Shown: positions 1 to 8,124, numbered from the stretch's first letter. The stretch: 64,000 bases of DNA from Alicyclobacillus hesperidum (GCF_900107035.1 NZ_FNOJ01000001.1:1-64000); one strand, 5' to 3'. Made by a program: numbers and translations. Notes: generated by a model not told the origin, from the sequence alone.

Positions 1-168
1 ATCCGGCATTAGCACCCGTTTCCGAGTGTTATTCCGGTCTGAAAGGCAGATTGCCCACGTGTTACTCACCCGTCCGCCGCTGACATCCGAAGATGTCCGC
101 ACGACTTGCATGTATTAGGCACGCCGCCAGCGTTCGTCCTGAGCCAGGATCAAACTCTCAATGAAATC
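1..168 (-). rRNA. rrs: 16S ribosomal RNA, 5' end only (truncated by window edge)
   Basis: Read on the minus strand this begins with the universal 16S start (GAGTTTGATCCTGGCTCAG) followed by the GACGAACGCTGGCGGCGTGCC block and helix 6, so about the first 165 nucleotides of a gene of roughly 1,530 are present. The exact mature 5' end is not visible; I place it just upstream of the GAGAGTTTGATC box. By eye the short stretch resembles Alicyclobacillaceae 16S rRNA. The rest of the operon lies outside the window. Confidence 0.97.
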
Positions 169-210
169 TCACTACCCCGCATACACGAGACAGATAAACT
201 GGCGTGGTGT

Positions 211-230
211 GTGTTTAGTTTTCAAGGAGC
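211..230 (-). promoter_or_regulatory. rRNA leader boxA-like antitermination site
   Basis: On the minus strand the leader contains CTTGAAAACTAAACAC, closely matching the TTTGAAAACTAAAC element that precedes 16S genes in Bacillus-type rRNA operons. It lies about 45 bases upstream of the 16S 5' end and downstream of both promoters, the expected place for a Nus-factor boxA site. Confidence 0.75.
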
Positions 231-257
231 GACGCTGCCGTTCGAGGCAGCCCAATC

Positions 258-287
258 AATATATCACATCTCACACTTCATCGTCAA
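258..287 (-). promoter_or_regulatory. rRNA operon promoter P2
   Basis: Minus-strand -35 TTGACG and -10 TATATT are separated by 18 bases, and the direction points into the 16S gene about 90 bases downstream. Position and match suit a sigma-A promoter proximal to an rRNA operon. Confidence 0.7.
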
Positions 288-385
288 CCGGTACGTTTTG
301 CACCGCTCACGCACTCGCGAGCATAGCATTGTAACCGACTGGCCACCGGGCGTCGCAAACTGCACCGTCCGCAGCGGCATCGACT

Positions 386-414
386 ACTATACTACGCAGG
401 ATGGAGATTGTCCA
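386..414 (-). promoter_or_regulatory. rRNA operon promoter P1
   Basis: Minus-strand -35 TGGACA, 17-base spacer, -10 TATAGT, with an A/T-rich stretch just upstream of the -35 (417-432) that could act as an UP element. It lies about 125 bases upstream of P2, giving the tandem promoter arrangement usual for Firmicute rRNA operons. Confidence 0.65.
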
Positions 415-678
415 ATGTATTTTTATGGATATCCATTTCTGTTGCGCATTATGCATTCCCGATGCTCGCTATTTTCACGCCTTTCGCTATCTGTACAGCA
501 TCGGTGTGCACCATGTGCCTCTATGGTTGCCGCTCATGCGCACGCGACATCACCCGTATGAATTGCGACAGCCAGGAGAAGAACTCGCTTCCCCTGGCTA
601 AAAAATCGACGATAACCATCGGCTATGCAACGTGAACGTGCCCACGGCATGTGTCCGCGCTCTGCCATTCTGCGCAAC
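415..678. other. Intergenic region between rRNA promoters and the YheC/YheD gene
   Basis: No gene is supported here. The only structure seen is a seven-base inverted repeat (AGCCAGG at 570-576 and CCTGGCT at 593-599) followed by A residues on the plus strand. It lacks a downstream T-run in either direction, so I do not call it a terminator. It lies just beyond the stop of the YheC/YheD gene. Confidence 0.5.
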
Positions 679-1773
679 CTATTTTGTTAGAAACTTTGCA
701 AATCCCGCTTGGTACTCTGCCAATCGGGCCAACATCGTACCTTCCAAAAGCGATCGCGCGGGTTTAGGATTCATTTCAATCATCTTGACCGATCCATCCT
801 CTTCAACTGCCATATCAAAACCCACCAATGCAGTTGTCGCATAGCGTCGCGAGAGCGCTCGCGCAATCGCCCGGGCGCGGGCTTCCAGCGCATCCAGCGG
901 GATGGCTTTGCCATCTGCCTCAGCCATTTGTGCAAGCCGACTTAGTGGCACCCGCTCACCCCCCGCGATGATGTTGGTCACCACACCGTCCGGCGCTGCA
1001 ACTTTGGGAACGATACCAACAAGTTGCCACTCACCGTGTTCGTCGCGGTGCAGGACAACGCGAAAATCGACTTTGCGGCCACCGATGCTCAGAAGCTTTA
1101 AGCCACGCTGCACTAGATAACCTCCGATGCGCCGCCGCAGCCATGTGCGAAGCTGAGATTCCGACATCACCTTGCGCCATTTTCCACCCTCTGCACCTCG
1201 TCGATCCGCACTGACCCTGTACTGGTCTGCACGGAGTTGTTCGATTCGGTAGACGTTCATCCCCCCGTAGCCACCGATGGGTTTCACGTAGGCAGTTTGC
1301 CACTCGTTTACTCGATGAATCACTTGTTCACTCGATACAACGCGCTCCGTTTCTGGTGTTGCGTCGCTCAGACCTGCCTGGCGCAGCACCGCAATCATCT
1401 TCCACTTTCCCGGCAACATCGGATTAAACAACGGAATGTGATGCCGTTTGGCCTGTGTGCGAAGTGTTGCGGAATAACCCCGAATCGCCAGATGCACGTA
1501 CACATTTTCATAGATTACGTCAGGCAACGGAAGAGTCCGCTTGACCCAGTTTCCCTCAGGCACCTGTGCACGTTCCGGTACGTATCCGTTCACGGTTGCG
1601 GTTTGCCAGTTCACGTGGTGCGGATCGAACAAGCAAACATCTAACCCTTGTCTTACTGCGGCGCGCGCAATGCGGACATAGTGAAATGCAGGACGCCTCT
1701 TCGCACCGCGAACAATCGGCAACGATGTCGTCGCAATTCCGAACAGTTTTCGTTGGTTCCCTTCCTCAGCCAC
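679..1773 (-). CDS. YheC/YheD family spore-coat-associated ATP-grasp protein
   Basis: A 364-residue protein of the YheC/YheD family, ATP-grasp-like proteins of spore formers that in Bacillus are linked to the endospore coat; the reaction is unknown. The N-terminal part (LFGIATTSLPIVRG onward) is the family-specific domain. The C-terminal half carries ATP-grasp features: a Lys-containing glycine-rich segment (YVKPIGGYGGMNVYRI), DFRVVLHRD, and the metal-ligand region GFDMAVEEDGSVKMIEMNPK near the end. I chose the GTG at 1773 because GAGGTGG lies 5 bases upstream on the coding strand; an upstream start would add 24 unlikely residues. It is monocistronic, between the rRNA operon and queF. A second family member lies at 12613-13458. 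Confidence 0.85.
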   Translation of the reverse strand: MAEEGNQRKLFGIATTSLPIVRGAKRRPAFHYVRIARAAVRQGLDVCLFDPHHVNWQTATVNGYVPERAQVPEGNWVKRTLPLPDVIYENVYVHLAIRGYSATLRTQAKRHHIPLFNPMLPGKWKMIAVLRQAGLSDATPETERVVSSEQVIHRVNEWQTAYVKPIGGYGGMNVYRIEQLRADQYRVSADRRGAEGGKWRKVMSESQLRTWLRRRIGGYLVQRGLKLLSIGGRKVDFRVVLHRDEHGEWQLVGIVPKVAAPDGVVTNIIAGGERVPLSRLAQMAEADGKAIPLDALEARARAIARALSRRYATTALVGFDMAVEEDGSVKMIEMNPKPARSLLEGTMLARLAEYQAGFAKFLTK

Positions 1774-2166
1774 GCCCACCACCTCACTCGTTCCCCCACC
1801 ATGATATGTGGCAAGGTGGCGTATGACTGTGCGGCTGTAACGCAAGCGTCAACTGTTTCACACACGGCTTTTCGCCTAGGTGCTCGAGAATGATCTCATG
1901 AAGCACAGCGGGAGGTTTTGCACATGTATTCACCTGTGCTCCATCGTGAAAAGCGCGAGATTTGCCGCGAACGCATCGCCGCCTTCTACGACAGCGACCT
2001 GTCCTCTGCCTGGTTCTAGCCGAACATGGCCTGAAACCCACCATCTCTGGCACTGGGTTCGGCGATTTGGGAGCCGAACTGGCTCCTGGATGGCCTGCCC
2101 CTTGACGAGAAAAACCATGTGTGGCCCGCTTTACGCTTACGCGGTTACCATCTCGAGCTTCCTAAC
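1774..2166. other. Intergenic stretch without a supported intact gene; possible decayed ORF on plus strand
   Basis: About 390 bases between the YheC/YheD gene and the queF terminator. On the plus strand, a frame beginning ATG at 1924 reads MYSPVLHREKREICRERIAA, meets in-frame TAG and TGA codons at about 2017-2031, then continues in the same frame as protein-like sequence (WEPNWLLDGLPLDEKNHVW). This could be a short gene broken by stops or chance. I saw no good ribosome binding site and recognise no family. Confidence 0.25.
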
Positions 2167-2210
2167 AAAAAACGCGATCCTCCAACTGGCACTACCAGCT
2201 GGCGATCGCG
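2167..2210 (-). terminator. Rho-independent terminator of queF
   Basis: On the minus strand a long, slightly imperfect hairpin (5' arm CGCGATCGCCAGCTGG, 3' arm CCAGTTGGAGGATCGCG, loop TAGTG) is followed directly by TTTTTT. It starts 15 bases after the queF stop codon. Confidence 0.85.
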
Positions 2211-2224
2211 CCGAGCAAGTTCTA

Positions 2225-2578
2225 TTACTTCGTGTATTCAACCGTCACCTTTGTGTGAATGCCGCCGCGAATGGTAAAATCACCAACGACTTTGGCGGAT
2301 CGAGGCTCAGCAGCAGCAACAAAGTCATTCAAGATGCGATTGACGCAGTCCTCGTGATAGCTGGCCTCATTGCGATAGCTCCACAAATAAAGCTTAAGGG
2401 ATTTTAGTTCCACCAGCTTCTCATGTGGCTGGTATTCGATATGGATGGTCGCAAAGTCTGGTTGTCCCGTCATCGGACAGAGCGTCGTGAACTCGGCGGT
2501 CTCCATCTCGACTGTATAGACGCGATCCGGATGTGGATTCGGGACGGTCACCAGCGTCTTACTAGGTTGATTCAGCAT
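2225..2578 (-). CDS. queF: NADPH-dependent 7-cyano-7-deazaguanine reductase QueF
   Basis: QueF reduces preQ0 to preQ1 with NADPH, the last step before tRNA insertion in queuosine synthesis; Tgt and QueA are at 53442-55632. The 117-residue protein is the short, unimodular form. Visible are the catalytic Cys34 in TTLCPMTGQPD, Asp41, and the QueF signature ELKSLKLYLWSYRNE. It lacks part of the N-terminal extension of the roughly 165-residue B. subtilis enzyme. The ATG at 2578 has AGAGGTG seven bases upstream, which fits the short form being complete. It has its own promoter at 2639-2667 and ends in a strong terminator, so it is probably monocistronic. No preQ1 riboswitch was recognised in the 60-base leader. 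Confidence 0.93.
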   Translation of the reverse strand: MLNQPSKTLVTVPNPHPDRVYTVEMETAEFTTLCPMTGQPDFATIHIEYQPHEKLVELKSLKLYLWSYRNEASYHEDCVNRILNDFVAAAEPRSAKVVGDFTIRGGIHTKVTVEYTK

Positions 2579-2638
2579 TCCATTTCACCTCTACGAACAT
2601 GGCGCCATCAGCGCCGGAATATGCGCAGGTCCCGTACC

Positions 2639-2667
2639 ACTATACCGTCTCTGGCGATTGTGGACAA
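2639..2667 (-). promoter_or_regulatory. Promoter of queF
   Basis: Minus-strand -35 TTGTCC and -10 TATAGT with a 17-base spacer, 60 bases upstream of the queF start. It lies in the divergent gap between queF and the rRNA methyltransferase gene. Confidence 0.65.
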
Positions 2668-2693
2668 CCGACTAGCGAAAGGAGAATTCGCTG

Positions 2694-4106
2694 ATGGCTA
2701 AAAGCGATAAACGTATTGTATTGCCAGCGGCGTTTTGTGAACTTATGCAGCAGTGGATGGGCGCAGAAGCGGGCTTGTTGTTCCATGCGCTTGCCTCGCC
2801 GCCCACCCGCGGCCTTCGCATAACGAAAAGCAAGGCCACGCCTGGCTATGTACCCAACGTTCTGCTGCCCCATCTCAACGCGGCCATCCCCTGGGCGCCA
2901 GACGGATATTATATCCATCTCAACGCACCGCTTGGCAAAACCGTGTTACATGAGGCTGGGGCCTACTACCTGCAGGAGCCGTCTGCGATGGCCATCGCGA
3001 TCGCGGTTGCTCCACAAACCGGCGAACGCATTCTCGATCTATGTGCAGCACCCGGCGGCAAAACCACCTATGTAGCATCGTTGCTTTCGCGCGCAGGGGG
3101 CGGACAGCTGATTGCAAACGAAATACATCCGACGCGCGTGCGTGCACTTGCCGAAAACGTTGAGCGCGTTGGCGCAAACGCCGCCATCGTCAACGAAACG
3201 CCGGATCGGTTGGCCGAAACGTGGTCGGCTTCGTTCGACGCTGTGCTTGTCGACGCGCCCTGCTCCGGCGAAGGTATGTTTCGCAAAGACCCAGAGGCCG
3301 TTCGCGAGTGGCAAGCCGCGAGTCCGGAGCGCTGCCAGATTCGGCAACGAGACATTCTGAAGAGCGCCGTGCAGTTGCTTAAACCGGGCGGACGCCTCAT
3401 CTACTCGACCTGTACGTTTAATCCGATGGAGAATGAACAAATTGTCGCATGGTTACTCGACTCGTTTCCACTCGCAATCGAACCGCTTCCGGAATGGCCT
3501 GGATGGAGCTGTGGGCGTCCGGAATGGGGATCGGATCGCCCTGAACTTGTCGGCACTCGCCGCCTCTGGCCACACCTTGCGCACGGCGAAGGGCACTTTG
3601 TCGCTCGTCTGCGACTGGCAGAGGACGCGTCGCCAAGGACGACCCGCGTTCGGGGGACACGATCGGCGAAAGGCCCTCGCGACTGGTCGACTTGGCTACA
3701 CTCCATGGTGACGGATCCGCCGCCGTCCTTTGTTCAGCCGCGCCTGCACAAAGACATCGTGTTCAGCGATGAGTTAGCTGGATTGCCAACGGATGGATTG
3801 CGCATTTTACGGCCAGGATGCCCAGTGGCAACGTGGAAAAACGGGCAGTTCGCACCACACCACGCCCTATCTCGCGCCTTGCCCGCCCATGCTTTTCTTT
3901 CTTCGACGGAACTTGACGAAGAGAGGGCCATGACCTATTTGCGCGGAGAAGCGCTCGATAACCCGTCAAATCTGCGCGGGTTTGTCCATCTGACATATGC
4001 CGGATATGGGCTTGGCTTTGCCAAGGGCGCCCCTTCGCGGCTGAATAATCTGTATCCAAAGGGCTTGCGCTCCGCCTATCTTGAGCCGTTAGAGCGCCCG
4101 GATTGA
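2694..4106 (+). CDS. RsmF/YebU-type rRNA (cytosine-C5)-methyltransferase
   Basis: A 470-residue NOL1/NOP2/Sun family enzyme that uses S-adenosylmethionine to methylate C5 of cytosine in RNA. The SAM-binding motif is DLCAAPGGKT (about residues 115-124). The two cysteines typical of the family are in DAPCSGEGMF (about 185-194) and YSTCTF (about 237-242). DAPCSGEGMFRKDP is characteristic of the RsmF group, and the length beyond the catalytic core (from about residue 300) fits the C-terminal RsmF domains, including a PUA-like one. AAAGGAG lies upstream of the ATG at 2694. It is followed 61 bases later by mdh on the same strand. Target site (16S versus other RNA) cannot be told from sequence. Confidence 0.88.
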   Translation: MAKSDKRIVLPAAFCELMQQWMGAEAGLLFHALASPPTRGLRITKSKATPGYVPNVLLPHLNAAIPWAPDGYYIHLNAPLGKTVLHEAGAYYLQEPSAMAIAIAVAPQTGERILDLCAAPGGKTTYVASLLSRAGGGQLIANEIHPTRVRALAENVERVGANAAIVNETPDRLAETWSASFDAVLVDAPCSGEGMFRKDPEAVREWQAASPERCQIRQRDILKSAVQLLKPGGRLIYSTCTFNPMENEQIVAWLLDSFPLAIEPLPEWPGWSCGRPEWGSDRPELVGTRRLWPHLAHGEGHFVARLRLAEDASPRTTRVRGTRSAKGPRDWSTWLHSMVTDPPPSFVQPRLHKDIVFSDELAGLPTDGLRILRPGCPVATWKNGQFAPHHALSRALPAHAFLSSTELDEERAMTYLRGEALDNPSNLRGFVHLTYAGYGLGFAKGAPSRLNNLYPKGLRSAYLEPLERPD

Positions 4107-4167
4107 GAACGGTTTGCCCCCGCACCTCGTACGATGAGGTCGTAACCGACGGAAATCGAGGTGGGCG

Positions 4168-5121
4168 ATGTTGGCAAACGAGATAAAGGTGGCCGTTTTC
4201 GGTGCCGGCGGTACCGGTGGCGCGATTGCAGAACTTCTATTGTACAACAACTTCGGTGAGATCGCCCTCATCGATGTAAACGGCGCACTGGCGGAAGGCA
4301 AGGCGCTTGATATCGTCCAAGCCGGTGTCTTAACAGGCTGTGACAGCCGTGTGCAAGGTGGTAGCGATCCCGCACTCTGCGCCGGGGCACAGATTGTTGT
4401 AATTACCGCCGGGATCGGGAGACGACCGGGAATCGCGCGAGAGGAATTATTGGCGACAAACGCACAGATTGTGGGAGACATTTGCGAGGTCATCAAGCAA
4501 TTGGCACCAAACGCATTCGTGATTGTACTAACCAATCCGGCAGACATCCTCGCCCGCGTAGCCTGGGAGAAAAGCGGATTTGCTGCCAACAAGGTGGTCG
4601 CGCAAGGTGGAATACTCGATAGCGCTCGTCTAGCGACCTGGATAGCGGCCTTGTGTGATGTCAGTCAGCGCGACGTGCGCGCAATGATCCTAGGCGGCCA
4701 CGGCGATCACATGCTGCCCGTTCGACAGTTCGCATCCATCCACGGCATACCCGCCTCACTTTTGATGACCGATGAGCTCTGGCAAACGGCCGTCGAACGC
4801 ACTCGCCACGGCGGTGGTGAAATTTTGTCTAAATTTCATACACACGGCGCTGCGATAACACCCGCACACGCGGTCGTGGCGATGATTCAGGCCCTTCTTT
4901 CGCCGATTCCGCAGTTGCTTCCCGTCTCCGTGCGCAGCGCAGGTGCGTATGGCCTGCCAGAAGACGTATTTATAGGGCTTCCTGTCAAGCTCTCGCACAA
5001 AGGCGTCGAAAACGTACTCGAACTGCCCCTTGAAGCTGACGAGCTTGCCCAACTGCATCGCTCCGCGGCCATCCTTGACCAAGCGTTTCAAGCATGGCGA
5101 ACATGTCAATCTTCATCGTAA
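4168..5121 (+). CDS. mdh: Malate dehydrogenase (LDH-like family)
   Basis: A 317-residue NAD-dependent dehydrogenase of the LDH/MDH family, interconverting malate and oxaloacetate in the TCA cycle. The Rossmann fingerprint is VFGAGGTGGAIAE (from about residue 9). The substrate loop reads GIGRRPGIARE; the Arg where lactate dehydrogenases have Gln supports malate over lactate. ILDSARL and GGHGDHM (active-site His about residue 178) are conserved. GAGGTGGGCG precedes the ATG. The 3' end overlaps the convergent 3-hydroxyacyl-CoA dehydrogenase gene by 16 bases. Citrate synthase and isocitrate dehydrogenase, often neighbours in Bacillus, are absent here. Confidence 0.85.
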   Translation: MLANEIKVAVFGAGGTGGAIAELLLYNNFGEIALIDVNGALAEGKALDIVQAGVLTGCDSRVQGGSDPALCAGAQIVVITAGIGRRPGIAREELLATNAQIVGDICEVIKQLAPNAFVIVLTNPADILARVAWEKSGFAANKVVAQGGILDSARLATWIAALCDVSQRDVRAMILGGHGDHMLPVRQFASIHGIPASLLMTDELWQTAVERTRHGGGEILSKFHTHGAAITPAHAVVAMIQALLSPIPQLLPVSVRSAGAYGLPEDVFIGLPVKLSHKGVENVLELPLEADELAQLHRSAAILDQAFQAWRTCQSSS

Positions 5122-5963
5122 TGATAGAAACCCTCGCCCGTTTTGCGGCCTAGCTTTCCAGAGCGAACCAATTGACGAAGCAACCGCGGCGGGCGATATT
5201 TCGGATCTCCTGTTTCTCGCAACAACGTTTCAGTGATGGTTAAAAGCGCATCAAGCCCCATCTTATCGGCCAGCGCCAGCGGCCCTATCGGGTGGTTCGC
5301 GCCAAGCCGCATCGCGGTATCAATATCCTCCGCAGTCGCTAGCCCTTCTTGCAGCATAAAGATGGCCTCATTGACCATCGGCACAAGAATGCGATTGACG
5401 ACGAAGGGCGGGACATCCTGAACGACGATGGGCGTCTTGTCGATCCGCCTACACAAGGCAACTGCGACCTCAAACGTTTCGTAACTCGTTTCGTACCCAC
5501 GCGCAATCTCCACTAAACCGACGGTTGAGACAGGATGGAAGAAATGCATTCCGATAAAGCGATCCGGACGCAACGTAGCCTGAGCCAATTCCGTGATAGA
5601 CAGCCCTGAAGTACCTGTGACAAACACTGTGCGCTCTGGACATATCCGATCGAGCTGTGAGAAGACCATGCGCTTCGTCTCGAGATCCTCCGGTACCGCC
5701 TCGATGACGATGTCCGCCTCGTCCATTCCGTCGAGACGCGATAGCGTGCGAATGCGGTGTAGCACCCCTTCCATCTCGTCCTGCATCAAGCGCGCATGTC
5801 GTGCCTGTGAAGCCACGCGTTGGCCAATTTGAAACATGGCCGTTTCGACGACGTTCGAATCCACATCGTACAGCCGCACTTGCAATCCGCTAACAGCACA
5901 GGTCATGGCAATCCCTCGCCCAACTGCTCCTGCGCCGACAATCCCGACAGTATGAACCTCCAC
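5106..5963 (-). CDS. 3-hydroxybutyryl-CoA / 3-hydroxyacyl-CoA dehydrogenase
   Basis: A 285-residue enzyme of the Hbd/MmgB type that oxidises (S)-3-hydroxyacyl-CoA with NAD(P), used in beta-oxidation or short-chain acid metabolism. The N-terminal dinucleotide fold is GIVGAGAVGRGIAM. AVPEDLETK follows in the NAD domain, and the catalytic His region is MHFFHPVSTVGLVEI. The C-terminal helical domain contains VNRILVPMVNEA and GANHPIGPLALADKMGLD. I chose the GTG at 5963 because GGAGGAGGG lies seven bases upstream and the length then equals the family norm; longer frames add unrelated residues. It is convergent with mdh, with overlapping 3' ends. Confidence 0.9.
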   Translation of the reverse strand: MEVHTVGIVGAGAVGRGIAMTCAVSGLQVRLYDVDSNVVETAMFQIGQRVASQARHARLMQDEMEGVLHRIRTLSRLDGMDEADIVIEAVPEDLETKRMVFSQLDRICPERTVFVTGTSGLSITELAQATLRPDRFIGMHFFHPVSTVGLVEIARGYETSYETFEVAVALCRRIDKTPIVVQDVPPFVVNRILVPMVNEAIFMLQEGLATAEDIDTAMRLGANHPIGPLALADKMGLDALLTITETLLRETGDPKYRPPRLLRQLVRSGKLGRKTGEGFYHYDED

Positions 5964-6126
5964 GGACAGCCCTCCTCCGGTCACTATTATGTCACAAATG
6001 CAGGCTTGCGAGTGAAGCTTTTCAATTTGTATTGCCGCATAGCAAAACGGAACTTGGAAAACATTCATATACACTACCCATTTGCCCGCCCTGTGCAGGC
6101 TGCAAAAGAAAAAGGAGGGACAGCGT

Positions 6127-6255
6127 ATGCGGGATAGCATTTTGTACTTGCTCCTAGCTGCCGCATTCGCCCTATATCTGACATGGCGTCTGAGTTCATC
6201 TCTGCGCCAAACGCTGCGTCAGCGCGGAAAACTGCGCAAAGAACAGGAAACATAA
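6127..6255 (+). CDS. Small single-pass membrane protein (42 aa), unknown
   Basis: A 42-codon frame, ATG at 6127 to TAA at 6253-6255, with an excellent AAAGGAGG ribosome site eight bases upstream. Residues 4-20 (SILYLLLAAAFALYLTW) form one hydrophobic span. The C-terminal half is basic and polar (RQRGKLRKEQE), suggesting an N-out/C-in anchor with a short cytoplasmic tail. I do not recognise a family. It sits in the gap divergent to the 3-hydroxyacyl-CoA dehydrogenase gene and convergent with the short-chain dehydrogenase, whose stop lies two bases beyond. Confidence 0.65.
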   Translation: MRDSILYLLLAAAFALYLTWRLSSSLRQTLRQRGKLRKEQET

Positions 6256-6257
6256 CG

Positions 6258-7031
6258 TCACGGCGCACGCTTTGGAAACGAATCTTTCGCTACGATCTCG
6301 CGGGCGCCGGTCACCTCGAGAACCGTTCCGTTCACTTCCTGGCTGTCCTCGCGCAGAAACCATTCCACTGCGCGTGCAACATCCTCGCCGACCGGCGGCC
6401 GCAACCCTTCCTCCGTTCGCTCAGCGGCGACATCTTCAATCATCCGCATCTTGTCCTCACCGCGAATATCCCCAGGGCAAACCATGTTTGCGGTAATTCC
6501 ATATGTGCGCTCTTCGCGCGCGATCGACCGTGTAAGTGCCGCCAACCCGGACTTCGCTGCGGCATACGCCGCCCGATAACGCCAGCCACGCGCTTCGCCT
6601 GCGCCTTCGTAGCCCACCGTAACAAACCGGCCAAACCCCCGCGCGCGCATATCGTGGACAACTTCCCTATACAGCCAAAAAAAGTTCGTCAAGTTCCCGT
6701 GCATCATACGCTGCCACATCTCTTCATCGTAATCGGCCAATGGTTTGCGTTCGAAGACAAAGGGTCCGAAATTATGAACCAGCGCATCAATATGGGAAAA
6801 CTGCTGTTTTGCTTGCGCCAGCGCGTCGAGCACAGACTCCCGATCGAATAAATCGCAGGAAATGGCAAGAACCCCGCGCCCCTGTTCCGCGACATCTGCC
6901 GCGAGGCGCAGTGCTTCTTCCTGACTCTTGCCGTATGTAAAGGCTACGTCCCAGCCGGCCCGTGCAAGCCTTAACACCATCGCATGCCCGAGACCTTTGC
7001 CTGCCGATGTGATAAACGCGGTCTTCGCCAA
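6258..7031 (-). CDS. Short-chain dehydrogenase/reductase family protein with atypical active site
   Basis: A 257-residue SDR-fold protein. The glycine-rich cofactor loop is TSAGKGLG, and the catalytic Tyr/Lys pair is in AAYAAAKSG. The usual NNAG motif reads HNFG, and the position 13 residues before the Tyr, normally the catalytic Ser, is Gly in YEGAGEARG. The closest general type is a 3-oxoacyl- or enoyl-ACP-reductase-like SDR, but the substrate is unknown. The TTG start at 7031 is preceded by AAAGGAGGAC at ideal spacing; longer frames run into the upstream gene. It lies 58 bases downstream of the Trp-rich small protein gene, possibly as one transcript. Confidence 0.75.
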   Translation of the reverse strand: MAKTAFITSAGKGLGHAMVLRLARAGWDVAFTYGKSQEEALRLAADVAEQGRGVLAISCDLFDRESVLDALAQAKQQFSHIDALVHNFGPFVFERKPLADYDEEMWQRMMHGNLTNFFWLYREVVHDMRARGFGRFVTVGYEGAGEARGWRYRAAYAAAKSGLAALTRSIAREERTYGITANMVCPGDIRGEDKMRMIEDVAAERTEEGLRPPVGEDVARAVEWFLREDSQEVNGTVLEVTGAREIVAKDSFPKRAP

Positions 7032-7089
7032 GACTTGTCCTCCTTTTAGGCAAACCGATGTAAAGTAAGAGCCGGGTGACACACCCGGC

Positions 7090-7386
7090 TCACCACCAGT
7101 AAGGTCCCCACCACGGGGCCAAAGCCCATGCTGCCGCCCATGGAATGAAGAAAAATGGCCAGATCCACCAAGCAGACTGCACATCCAATTCCGTTGCGCC
7201 CTGATCCAGGGTCCGCGCATTGACCTCATGTGAAGCGGCAGCAAGTCGCCCACCTTGGCGGTACATTTGCAAATACAATCCGCGATCATCGATATGGTGC
7301 AGAATGCCCCGGTGTACACCATAAGCGGTATGCACCTCAACCGGACGGCCAATGTGCTGCATCGCAAGCGCCCGAAGGTTTGCCAT
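7090..7386 (-). CDS. Small protein with beta-barrel-like N-terminus and Trp-rich tail, unknown
   Basis: A 98-residue protein. Residues about 1-55 (GRPVEVHTAYGVHRGILHHI, then RGLYLQM) look like a small Sm/SH3-like beta fold, as in Bacillus small proteins of the DUF2642/YuzF sort; this resemblance is by eye. Residues about 70-98 are strongly aromatic (WWIWPFFFIPWAAAWALAPW, then WGPYWW), unusual for a soluble protein and suggesting membrane-surface or coat association. The ATG at 7386 has GGAGGG upstream; the frame could start six codons earlier. The gene is upstream of the short-chain dehydrogenase on the same strand. Function unknown. Confidence 0.65.
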   Translation of the reverse strand: MANLRALAMQHIGRPVEVHTAYGVHRGILHHIDDRGLYLQMYRQGGRLAAASHEVNARTLDQGATELDVQSAWWIWPFFFIPWAAAWALAPWWGPYWW

Positions 7387-7502
7387 CTCAATCCCTCCTC
7401 GCACGTTTGCTGTACCTTACGCGCGAAGATGAAGAAAGGCATGGACAAAACGGCAAGGCGGATGCGGATTCCAGATACATCCCTGCCCGATTGTAAGCTG
7501 GT

Positions 7503-8048
7503 TTAGGCGCTATACTCGATGATTTCGATCCGCTCGATGTGCACTGGGTCCACCGGACGGCTGACTTCACCCATATCACTCTGCTCCACAGGCTGTGATG
7601 CAATGTCCATTACGGTGTCCATTCCCGCACTGACACGGCCAAACACGGAATAATAGGGCGACCGATTCAGATTCTTACTCATTTCACCCGTGCAGATGAA
7701 GAACTGTGACCCGTTTGTATTTGGCCCTGCGTTGGCCATAGCAACGACCCCGGGCTCGTAAGATAGAGCAGGCGGCAATTCGTCGCGGAAGCGATAACCT
7801 GGACCACCGCGCCCTGTCCCCGTCGGATCTCCGCCCTGAATCATGAACTCTTTGATCACGCGGTGAAAAATCACGCCGTCATAATAGCCGTCGCGCGCCA
7901 GGAACACGAAGTTGTTCACCGTAAGCGGCGCCTTGTTCGCCAACAATTCGATGGTGAACTCGCCTTTGTCCGTATGGACAACCGCTTCATAGCGGCTTCC
8001 CTCGTTCAATTGAAAGTCTGGAGCCTTGTCGTATTGTTTCTGTGGCAA
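7503..8048 (-). CDS. ppiB: Cyclophilin-type peptidyl-prolyl cis-trans isomerase
   Basis: A 181-residue cytoplasmic cyclophilin that catalyses proline isomerisation during protein folding; no signal peptide is seen. Family blocks are GVIFHRVIKEFMIQGGDPTG (catalytic Arg in FHRV), GVVAMANAGPNTNGSQFFI and YSVFGRVSAGMDTVMDI. I chose the TTG at 8048, with GAGGTG six bases upstream; a GTG three codons earlier would lie inside that ribosome site. It is monocistronic, between the small-protein/SDR pair and a sugar transporter gene. Confidence 0.93.
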   Translation of the reverse strand: MPQKQYDKAPDFQLNEGSRYEAVVHTDKGEFTIELLANKAPLTVNNFVFLARDGYYDGVIFHRVIKEFMIQGGDPTGTGRGGPGYRFRDELPPALSYEPGVVAMANAGPNTNGSQFFICTGEMSKNLNRSPYYSVFGRVSAGMDTVMDIASQPVEQSDMGEVSRPVDPVHIERIEIIEYSA

Positions 8049-8124
8049 TATGGACACCTCGCATAATGGCCGTATGGCCGAAGTCTATGCACAGCTTAAC
8101 ACAGACAACATTTACCGCCCAAGT

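Noticed and set aside
570-599. Seven-base inverted repeat near the rRNA promoters
   Set aside because: The A-run is on the wrong side for a terminator in either direction, and no gene ends close enough on the plus strand.
2579-2638. preQ1 riboswitch upstream of queF
   Set aside because: The leader is only about 60 bases and I see neither the CCTA-type loop nor the A-rich tail expected of preQ1-I; a GGCGC hairpin alone is not enough.
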